Shown: positions 12,769 to 22,198 of the stretch, piece by piece | Layout: every line of letters starts with the position of its first letter | How positions within the stretch are numbered: the first letter of the stretch is position 1 | Position numbers and translations under genes: made by a program | Notes under the pieces: model-generated | The model's database searches: none | Seen by the model: only the letters and a program-made list of their open reading frames with translations | Told to the model about the DNA's origin: nothing | NCBI GenBank assembly: GCA_037126765.1 | Contig: JBBCBC010000012.1 | Coordinates: 5,766,001-5,830,000 of the forward strand | Length of the DNA: 64,000 nucleotides | Reading direction: 5' to 3' | From: Stenogyne calaminthoides | Taxonomy: Eukaryota; Streptophyta; Magnoliopsida; Lamiales; Lamiaceae

Positions 12769-13459
12769 TAGGGCTGACATATAGTATCGTACCATATCGT
12801 GCATTTCGTATACCGTACCAAAATTTACGGTATATGAAAATTTGTACCGTACTATACCAAAAATTTTGGTATGCTAAAATCACATATCGTATACCGTATC
12901 GAATTTTCGGTATTCCCATAATTTACCGAAATTTTCGGTATATACCGAATCATACCGAATTAACGGTATATACCGTTTCATACCGAAAATTCGACATACC
13001 GTTCATACCTTGATTATTTATTAAAAAAAACCTGTATTTTATGAATAATAATATATCTTAACAACTTATGTGTTAAATATGTATTTTATGAATAATAATC
13101 TATCTTAAAATAATAAAATATTTTATATATTTTAAATATATGGTACGGTATATACCGAATACCTAAAATATTTTGGCATACCGATATACACTGAAATATT
13201 TATGGTATACCATTATACCGAACTTTCAAAATGTTTATACCGTTACCGTACCGAACATTTCGGTATACTGAAAATTTTGATAAATTCAATATTTTTTCGG
13301 TACGATAAAATCCATATATAGGTATACCGAACTTTCAAAATATTTATACCGTTACCGTACCGAACATTTTGGTATACCAAAAGTTTCGATAAATTCAATA
13401 TTTTCCCGGTACGTGTAAGCTTTGAATCTACGGTATATTCGATAAATTTTCCATCCCTA
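12769..13459. mobile_element. hAT-like MITE rich in GGTATACC palindromes
   Basis: The ends are TAGGGCTGAC and CCATCCCTA, which pair as short terminal inverted repeats of the TAGGGNTG type. The interior is a dense set of CGGTATA/TATACCG inverted words. The flanks AGCTTGGG and GTTTTGGG could be a decayed 8-bp duplication. No transposase is encoded. Confidence 0.6.
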
Positions 13460-14890
13460 GTTTTGGGGCAGGCACCTCTTTAATATATTATCTAATAGAA
13501 GTAACACACATGTAAGTTAAGTTAAACATGTATTTGTGAAATAATCTTTTTTCTCCCCCCTAAAGTAGTTGAAAGTTGAAACTACACAGATATTGTACAT
13601 TGATAATCAATGCGAATGCTATTATACCATTTACTTCCTTGTGAGTGGAGAATTATAAATTAAGCAGTTAATTATTCTACCAAACTTACCGCAGACATAC
13701 ATATTGACATGCCTAAAACAGAAACAAGCCAAAGTTAGATAAGGACTTACTAGCTATATATTTTATACATTAACATTAATTCTTATTAATAAAAAAACTA
13801 TTTAATAACCATGAAATCACTTATCATCTATATATTGAAATTAAAGTGATGCATAAACTCATATACTTCCATTTTGTAAAGTAAAAAATAGTATGTAATT
13901 GTGATTTAAATAGAAAAAGATTATACTTTAGTTATAATATGTACAGTCTTCATATTTTAGATAGATACTTTGTAAGAATATGACACATAATACAAAATTT
14001 AGGAGAAAACGTCATCAAATTTAAGAAGACAACACATTAAAAAAAGAGAGGGTAAAAGTACACTCGTCTCGTCAAATTTATCTTTGTTATTCACTTATTT
14101 AGTAGGTATTTGAATAAGAGGAGTTTTTTGTACTTTTAGTCCCACAGGACACACCCACTCACGATTTTGGTCCCAAATCTTACATTTTTGGTCCCAAAGT
14201 CAAAAATTTTGACACTTTTGGTCCCGCCGTCAATTTTTCTGTCAACTTCGTTAGCACTTTTGGTCCCATAGAATTTCCAGTCAACAGAAGCGCGTGAGGG
14301 ATTATTTGGAGGAAAAACATGACACTTTTGGTCCCATATGATTTTTTACTCAATTTTTTTTCAAATTTTCCAGAATTTCTGTTAAAAATATGACATAAGT
14401 TTATTATAACAAGCAATTCAACAGAAATTCAACAGCAATTCAACAAAACAAACTAGTAGCAAAGTAACCAACAAAATAAATTTACATATGATCTGATTGC
14501 TTAAATCCCAGTTCAAATAAGCCCCATAAAGTTTCAACAACTAAAGAAAGAATCAATTTGCATTTTCAACCATTGAAGAAAGCTTGCAACAGACACAATT
14601 GATTTCTGTATTGCTCAAACACATAACTATGTTTCTTACAAAACTATTCAGTCATAACGAAACACACACACGAAAAAAGTAACTCAAACGACATAAGCAC
14701 ACATGAACTAGTTTAGGAAAGTAGCACCACTACTAAGGAGAGGATAAAGTGAAAGAACTCTTCCAGAATCATTGTTTCTTCCATCTGAACAATTAAATAA
14801 ATAAGAATTTAAAAGCTAATTACATCTCAAAACCTAATTACTCAGTCAAATATAAAAAAAAAAATTAAAACAATAGCACGCGCAAGGGCG
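13460..14890. other. intergenic, dispersed repeat copies
   Basis: No gene is seen. From 13990 to 14117 the sequence matches 32842-32970 in the same orientation. From 14125 to 14345 runs of TTTTGGTCCCA recur, and these match in reverse the stretch at 31200-31340. The remainder is AT-rich. Confidence 0.6.
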
Positions 14891-14899
14891 CTCCGCGGA

Positions 14900-15245
14900 T
14901 TTCATCGTGATTGGAATGCAGACGAGGAAGATGTCGAGCATGGCGAAAGCGACAGTTGGTTCGAAACAAAATTATGTAAAGAACCTGTGGCCAGAAAATT
15001 GCTTTTCTTGTTACAAATTATTCGAAACATTGAAATCCTTCATCCTATGTTCAGGAAACAAAGGTGTCTCGCCGGAAAATGAATTATTCGAGAGGTACAA
15101 CGCCTTCGAATCCGTTGTGAAGCTGGAGCCCCCAAACGGATCCTTCGTCGCAGGGCGGGGCGGAGTTGTTCCAATTGGTTAGGCCGCCCTTGTCGGTGAG
15201 GGATGAAGGATTCATGTCGATTCCTTGAATAGATTCAAGGGGAAA
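14900..15245 (-). pseudogene. pollen-receptor-like kinase (LRR-RLK) fragment
   Basis: Minus-strand translation in shifting frames gives LTNWNNSAPPCD, then VWGLQLHNGFEGVVPLE, then ALYLSNNSFSGETP and MKDFNVSNNL. These are in the order of the N-terminal cap and LRRs of the PRK family (SW..S.PPC, VWGLQLE, LYLSNN.FSGEIP, FNVSNN). The pieces are joined by frameshifts, interrupted by stops and missing repeats between, and no kinase domain follows. It lies directly against the 5' LTR of the Sirevirus. A relict or captured fragment is inferred. Confidence 0.55.
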
Positions 15246-15356
15246 GGTGCAACGGCAGTGGCGGCTGAGAACTAGGTTTCTTCCTATCCAGAGAGAGAAA
15301 GAGACGGTTGAAGAAAGAGAGAAAGAAAATTTAATTATTTTTTGGTTATTAATTAT

Positions 15357-16095
15357 TGTTGATGTTGCACGGATGTTGTTCCAGATGTTGGACAACATTC
15401 TGCACAACATCATAAATTTGTCATTTCTCCTAACACTGACTCCGGTTTAATAGATGTGTTTCTCTATGTTTCCTACATTGCAGGTTGAAGATAATCTCGG
15501 AAATTATCCAGCCGTTGCACTGATGGAGTGAGAATATAAAGATCATGGGTGGTTACACCAAGATCATGGAGATAGTGGAGGAGAAGTTCAAGGCTGTTCA
15601 CACCAAGTGGATGGGACAATGCAGTTGGTCCGAATGTCTATAAATAGACTGCATTGGTTGACATTCCGAGTTCGAGTTGAAGTGAAATTCCATTTGCTCT
15701 ACTCCAAACTTAAGAGAGTAACATCCAAGAGTGAAAAACCGAGTGTTTGTAATTCTAGGAGTGTGAGGGTCATTGTTATTCTATGTGTACTGGTCGTGGG
15801 AATACAATCTCTCCTATCAGTATTGATTTTATCTTATTAGATCAAGTTTTAGGTTGAATAAGATCACTATTTACTTGATTGAATAGATTGATTTTGGTGT
15901 GTGTTTTTTCACTACACCTTTTAGGATCTTGTAAGAGATTTGTGTGTATCTCACTACTTGTTATAGTGATGTTTTTAACCATGAGGTTCGTATAGTCTGG
16001 ATTACAGACTATACAAAATTTTGAAATCCTTTGCACTGCGTTTTTATGCTTCTGCTGTCATATATTGTTTCACATGTTGTATAACATTTTCAACA
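15357..16095 (+). repeat. 5' LTR of the Sirevirus
   Basis: The LTR starts TGTTGATGTTGC and ends TTTTCAACA. It is collinear with 30263-31026. A CTATAAATAG box is near 15640. No standard iMet primer-binding site follows it; the next bases read ACACTCTGAAAATAC. Confidence 0.85.
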
Positions 16096-17273
16096 ACACT
16101 CTGAAAATACACGCACACACACTGTCAGTTGGCGCCACAGCCATAAACTTGATACACTAAGTTAAAGGTCATGTGTTTAAAGTGTGTTTTTGCAATGGAT
16201 TATCCACTGACTCCTTCTTTAAAACCTCCAAGTTTGGAAGGATCAAATTACCTATATTGGAAACCTAAAATGTTCATGTACATTAAGTCTATTGATGAGA
16301 GAGCATGGCGTAGTGTGTTATCTGGTTGGAATCCACCAAGAACAATTGATGATAGAGATGGAGAATCGCAAGTTAAAAAGGAGATTGATTGGTCCAATGA
16401 TGAATGCACATCGGCCAATTTCAATTCTAAAGCTCTTAATGCTATATTTACTGCTACTGATGTTTCAATGTTTAAACTGATATCTAACTGTGTTTCTTCT
16501 AAGGATGCATGAGAAATACTACAGGAACATTGTGAAGGATCAGAAAGTGTTCGAAGGACTAGACTCAGAATGTTGGGAACCAAGTTTGAAAACTTGAAGA
16601 TGAAAGATGATGAAACCATTTCATCATACAATGAAAGGATAAATGAGATTGCTAATGAGTCTCACTCACTTGGTGATCCAATTTCCAACACTTGGTTAGT
16701 CAATAAAATACTTAGAACTGTTCCTAAACGATTTGATGCTAAAATATGTGCAATAGAAGAGGCTAAAAACACTAATTTATTGAGTCAAAATGAGTTGATC
16801 AGTATCTTGAAACTTATGAGATAAACTCAAATATGTTAGATGATGATAAACATGAGAAAGATAAAGACAAGAAAGTACTTGCTTTTAGAGGTGAAACTTC
16901 TGATAATGTTGGTAAACATCCTTATGTAACTGAAGTTGATTCTAATGATGATATTTCTGATTTATGTGATGAAAATGTTTCTGAACAATTTGCTCTTATC
17001 ACTAAGAAATTCAAATCTTATCTAAAAGGAAAGTTCAGAAGACCAAATGGTCAATTTCAATCAAAGGATAAGTTTAATCAAAACTCTTCTCCCTCTGATA
17101 AAAAGCTTGTTCCAAGTCAGTCTTCCAGTTTCAATCAACCTAAACAATTTACAAAGGATAACAAGTTCAAATATGATCCTGAGTACAGAAAAAAGGTTAA
17201 ATGTGATGCATGTTCTGGATATGGTCATTATGCTAATGAATGTGCTAATACTTTGCTTAAGAAGAAGATAAAC

Positions 17274-18863
17274 TGTTGGGATATTTTAGTTTTGATGAAT
17301 TATGCCAAAACATTATCAACTTGTGTTTTTGAAGCTAATCTACAGATAACAAGTTGAGAGGGAACAAGAGAACAAGTTGAGGGGGAACTCACGAAATCAG
17401 ACAAAGATGATCGAGATCGATTTAGGAGGTTACATTTAGACCGATAGAGATCGATGAGTAAGATGAGTTCGAGTTAAATCACGAAATGAGCAAAATCAAG
17501 AAAAGAAAAAGCCAAATGATCGAAGATCGATGACCGTATGACTAGATCGAAGAGGAGGTTGCGATCGTAAGAGGAGCAGATGAGATCGACGAGATCAGAT
17601 ATGATCGAGATCGATAAGCTTAACCCGATGTAATTAATCAGACATACGATAAACCGATATGTTGACTGATAGTTATAATCGATCCGACTACGTGAGCCGA
17701 TCAGATCAAAGTAGAAGAAATCGATATCGAAAACCGTAACTGTGATACCAGATCAAAGTAGAAGAAATCGTAAGAGAAGTCATCCGTTTCATGTTCATCG
17801 AGAATCGTAACGCTACTAATGATCAATTAGCCTCGAAAAGCAGAAACCCGAGGGTCGATGTCCGGGTCGAAGAAGTTGAACTCGCCACTCGAAAGTGTCA
17901 AGATGCCCGACGATAAGGTCCGGCCAAGAGAAGTCTGCCGAATCAAGAATCAAGAAACCTCAAGACTCGTAAGGAACTCAAGACTCGTAATGATCCTCAA
18001 GATTATAGCAAGTAAATTCAAATTGACGTGGACCAATGAGAGGAAGACAACAAACCCTAAAAGGCTGCAAAAGCTACAGAATAGTATGGATTTGAATGAG
18101 ACTCCATCCAACAGTAACATTCAAATCCACACTATAAATACAAGTTCTTCCTTCATTATTCGAGTGGAGAATGTGGAAAAAGATGCTACAGAGCCAAGAG
18201 CCACATACTCAAGCATTCCCACCATAGAACACTGAGCAAGAAATACACGCATATATTCAAGAGTGTTCTACCCTAGATCTAAGCACAAATGTAATATCCT
18301 AAGCTTGGAGAGATTTTTTCATCCTTAACATTGAGGCTAAACAAATGTAAGGGAAAATCTCACCCTAGTTGGAAACCAAACAAACCTTACCCAAATCAGT
18401 TTGTTAGGATAAATTTGTAGGTGAGTGTGAACTCGGTAAACATCTAAGCAATCCCGAAAGGGAGGGTAGGCGATCCCGTGAGGGAGATAAGTCCCGTTTG
18501 AGTGTGAACTCGATAAACATCTATAGGCGATCTCGTGAGGGAGATAAGTCCCGTTTGAGTGTGAACTCGGTAAACATCTGTTGGGTGTTGGACTAACACG
18601 TTAAACTAAGTCTAGTTGGTTAAGTAGGTGCCCCTGCTGAAAGGGAAGAGTGGATGTAGGAGTTGGACTCCGAACCACTATAAAATCGTGTGTTCTTTAC
18701 TACTTTATGTTCTTACTTGCCATATGCATTTGATTATAAGCAAAACACACATCGTTCTTAAAAGCAAAAAAAAAAAGAATTGGAACCACCATTCCCTCAC
18801 CCCTGTTTTATATGCATTACATGGTATTTTCCGCACTTATGGGTTTTCAAATCGGGACCAACA
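17274..18863 (+). repeat. family-A 5' LTR (copy 2)
   Basis: This LTR is 1590 bp. Order: palindrome arm at the start, GAGGGGGAAC repeated twice, GATC-rich zone, hairpin plus TATA box at 18088-18140, repeated GATAAGTCCCG units (18422-18582), end GGGACCAACA. Confidence 0.88.
18088..18140 (+). promoter_or_regulatory. family-A LTR core promoter: hairpin plus TATA box
   Basis: GGATTTGAATG at 18088-18098 and its exact complement CATTCAAATCC at 18118-18128 bracket a 19-base loop. ACTATAAATA follows at 18131-18140. The same arrangement appears in LTRs at 41055-41108, 42976-43030, 44857-44910, about 19984-20036, and inverted at about 8772-8829, 21530-21578 and 52119-52175. The TATA box is the likely U3/R promoter; the role of the hairpin is unknown. 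Confidence 0.7.
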
Positions 18864-19135
18864 ATTGGTATCAGAGCGGGAGTTCAAAAGATCACAAGCT
18901 TTCAATGGGACAATCTGAACTGATACTAACAATTGGTATCAGAGCGGGAGTTCAAAAGATCACTATTTTCAATGTGACCAACTGAACTGATACCAACAAT
19001 TGGTATCAGAGCGGGAGTTTAAAAGATCATTATTTTCAATGTGACAACCTGAACTGATCTTTTTAAATAAAAACCCGTTTCTATATAATTGCATATATTT
19101 TAATGTTTTGGCGTCATTATCAAAAAGGGGGAAAT
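18864..19135 (+). repeat. family-A internal domain with three primer-binding-site units
   Basis: TGGTATCAGAGC, the tRNA-iMet complement, occurs at 18866-18877, 18934-18945 and 19001-19012, spaced 67-68 bp. The first follows the LTR by two bases. The purine tract AAAAAGGGGGAAA ends at 19134, directly before the second LTR. Confidence 0.9.
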
Positions 19136-20764
19136 TGTTGGGATATTTTAGTTTTGATGAATTATGCCAAAACATTATCAACTTATGTTTTTGAAGCTAA
19201 TCTATAGATAACAAGTTGAGGGGGAACGAGAGAACAAGTTGAGGGGGAACTCACGAAATCGATTTAAGATGATCGATATCGACGAGGTCATAGATTTAGA
19301 CCGATCAAGATCGATGAGTAAGATGAGTTCGAGTTTAACCGATGAAATGAGCAAAATCGGAAGAAAAAAAAAGCTAAGCGGTGAAATGATCGTAAGATCG
19401 ATGACCGCATCGAAGAGGAGGTTGCAAATCGGAAGAGGAGCAAATGAGATCGACGAGATCGACGGATCGAGATCGATAAGATAACCCGATATGCTAACCT
19501 GATGTACTAATCGATACAGATAAACCGATATGTCGACTGATAGAATAATCGATCCGATCATGTGAGATGATCGATCAAAGAGAAGAAATCGATATCGAAA
19601 ACCGTAAATGCATACCGATCAAAGCGAGAAGAAATCAAGAGAAGTCATCTCAAGTCATGTTCACGAGAATCGAACGCCATCGATGATCATCGCTTAGCTC
19701 GAAAAGGCAGTGACCGAGGTTCAAGATGTCCAAGTCGAAGAAGTTGAACTCGCCAAATTGAGTGTCAAGATGCCCGACGATAAGGTCTGGCAAGAGAAGT
19801 CTCAATAATCAAGAATCCTGAAGACTCAGAGAAACCTGAAGACTCAGAAGAATCCTGAAGACTCAAAAGGAACCTGAAGACTCAGAATGATCCTGAAGAT
19901 TATATCTGTTAGATTCAGCTGACGTGGACCAATGAGAGGAAGACAACAAGTCCGAAAAGGCTGCAAAAGTTACAAAATAGTATGGATTTGAATGAGACTC
20001 CATCCAACGGTAACATTCAAATCCACACTATAAATACAAGTTCTTCCTTCATTATTCGAGTGGAGAATGTGGAAAAAGATGCTACAGAGCCAAGAGCCAC
20101 ATACTCAAGCATTCCCACCATAGAACACTGAGCAAGAAATACACGCATATATTAAAGAGTGTTCTACCCTAGATCTAAGCACAAATATAATATCCTAAGC
20201 TTAGAGAGATTTTCCCATCCTTAGCATTGAGGCTAAACAAATGTAAGGGAAATCTCACCCTAGTTGGAAACCAAACAAACCTTACCCAAATCAGTTTGAT
20301 AGGATAAGTTTGTAGGTGAGTGTGAACTCGGTAAATATCTAAGCAATCCCGAAAGGGAGGGTAGGCGATCCCGTGAGGGAGATAAGTCCCGCTTTGAGTG
20401 TGAACTTCAGAAACATCTATAAAGCGATCCCGTGAGGGAGATAAGTCCCGTTTGAGTGTGAACTCGTAAAAACATCTGTTGGGTGTTGGACTAACACGTT
20501 AAACTAAGTCCAGTTTGGTTAAGTAGGTGCCCCTCACGAAAAGGAAGAGTGGATGTAGGAGTTGGACTCCGAACCACTATAAAATCGTGTGTTCTTTACT
20601 GCTTTATGTTCTTACTTGCCATATGCATTTGATTATAAGCAAAACACACATCGTTCTTAAAAGCAAAAAAAAAAAAAGAATTGGAACCACAATTCCCTCA
20701 CCCCTGTTTTATATGCATTACATGGTATTTTCCGCACTCATGGGTTTTCAAATCGGGACTAACA
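19136..20764 (+). repeat. family-A 3' LTR (copy 2)
   Basis: This LTR is 1629 bp and collinear with 17274-18863. It retains CTGAAGACTCAG repeats where its partner reads CTCAAGACTCGT. Confidence 0.88.
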
Positions 20765-21452
20765 TGAACTTTAATACCACTTTAAGTGATGATTCTGATG
20801 ATGAAATTGATGCTGATAAATGTGAACTAAGTGTTATGTCTGCTAGAATAGTTTATGATGGTACATTTGATGATGATCTCGATGATTATTGGTCTGAAGC
20901 AGATTCAGATGTTATCACAACATCTGAAACAACATTCAGTAAAAATGATTCTCGAGATTAACTGCTTTTCTTTGGAACTATTCTCGAATCTTTGAAACAT
21001 CAAGTTCTGCTGATTGTAACTTTGAATATCTGAAGTTTAAATCTGATTTAGAAACTCAAAAACAGGTGTTGAGTTCTTTATCTTTAGAAAATTCAGATTT
21101 GAAAGAAAATCTTGTTAAGCTTGAAGTTCTTTTAATTAGAAAAGATGTGAAAATTTCTGCTTTGAAAGATGAACTTAAAAGCACTACTCTTAGCTTTAAA
21201 AAGTTTTCTACTAGCACTACTGATTTGAATGATGCATTGATGATTGGTAGACATGGTAATGCTGGACTTGGCTTTGAAAAATCTTTTGAGAATACTCCTA
21301 TATTTCTTTTGTAAAAGCTGGAACTTCTGTACCAAAATCTTTGAAAGGTAAACAAAAGAAATCGGATGGTTTGTTTAAAGAGTATGTCTGTTTTTATTGT
21401 GCAGGAGTAGGTCACATTCGCCCATATTGTTCTAAGTTAAGAAGAGATATAA

Positions 21453-22134
21453 GGCTCTTGGCTCTATAGCATCTTTTGCATATTCTCCACTCATCCACCC
21501 TTAATTTGATGGAAGATCTTGTATTTATAGTGTGGATTTGAATGTTACCGTTGGAGAGAATCACATTCAAATCCATACTATTCTTTGTAAGTTCTGCAGT
21601 TTTTCCATGCTGGTTGTCTTCCTCTCATTGGTCCACGTCAGCTGAATTCCAACGGCTATATTCCTCAGTTTCTTTACCTCGGAACATTCAGGTTTATACT
21701 GAGTATTCAGTAATTACTGAGTCTTCAATAATTATTGTGCCTTCAGGATTCTCTGAATCTTAGTGTCTTCAGAGACATACTGAGTCTTTATACTGAGTCT
21801 TCAGTTTCTCAGTTTCTCACCGAGTCTTCAGTTTCTCAGTTTCTCACTGAGTCTTCAGTTTCTCAGTTTCTCACTGAGTCTTCAGTTCCTCAGTTTCTCA
21901 CTGAGTCTTCAGAAACTTCAGTTTCATACTGAAACTTCAGTTTCTTCATAAACTTACTGAGTCTTCAGAATCTAACCTGATCTATATCTGCTGACTATAC
22001 ACGGTGCAGATAATATCCTGAACACTCTAAAACTGAATCCTGACTCAACTATCAAGATTATCCTGAACATGTCATACTCAGGGGTTTTGGGATCTAATCA
22101 AAATCTTCTTTATTTAAATTCATCTCCCAACAAA
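21453..22134 (-). repeat. family-A LTR fragment in the Sirevirus
   Basis: The fragment starts within the LTR (GGCTCTTGGCTCTATAGC) rather than at its end. It includes the hairpin/TATA region (21530-21578) and finishes at CTCCCAACA. It therefore lacks the part that would precede it in minus-strand order. From 21780 to 21925 a short unit TTCTCAGTTTCTCACTGAGTC is repeated about four times, a local expansion not seen in the other copies. Confidence 0.65.
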
Positions 22135-22198
22135 AACTGGAATATTTTTACCTGATAAAGTTGAACATCCCATAAAATAGGTTAACAACACTAAAGAG

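Larger units (their letters stand above)
17274..20764 (+). mobile_element. family-A non-autonomous LTR element, copy 2, nested in Sirevirus gag
   Basis: The element runs from TGTTGGG to ACTAACA and is flanked by TAAAC (17269-17273) and TGAAC (20765-20769), a 5-bp duplication with one change. LTRs are 17274-18863 and 19136-20764. The internal 272 bp hold three TGGTATCAGAGC sites and the purine tract. No protein motif is present. Confidence 0.9.
16195..21452 (+). pseudogene. Sirevirus gag, interrupted
   Basis: The start is taken at 16195 (ATGGATTATCC) rather than the in-frame Met at 16171. Translation gives the Sirevirus-type capsid beginning LEGSNYLYWK, then IDERAWRSVLSGW. A TGA at 16510 replaces Trp, and a frameshift lies near 16812. 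A zinc knuckle, CDACSGYGHYANEC, is at about 17206. The gene is then split at 17273 by a complete family-A element and resumes in the same frame at 20765 with an acidic region ending at a TAA near 20959. A second knuckle (CFYCAGVGHIRPYC) at about 21390 is followed by a family-A fragment. Confidence 0.8.

Noticed and set aside
12725..12919. Minus-strand frame rich in Tyr/Ile/Arg
   Set aside because: It is the translation of GGTATACC-type palindromes of the MITE.
16096..16150. TTGGCGCCACAG as the Sirevirus primer-binding site
   Set aside because: It lies about 35 bases after the LTR end instead of directly behind it and matches a tRNA end only over seven to eight bases.
20527..20961. Open frame of 144 codons joining LTR and gag sequence
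   Set aside because: The first 79 codons are the end of the family-A LTR, and only the part after 20765 is Sirevirus gag. It is a chimera made by the insertion, not a gene.
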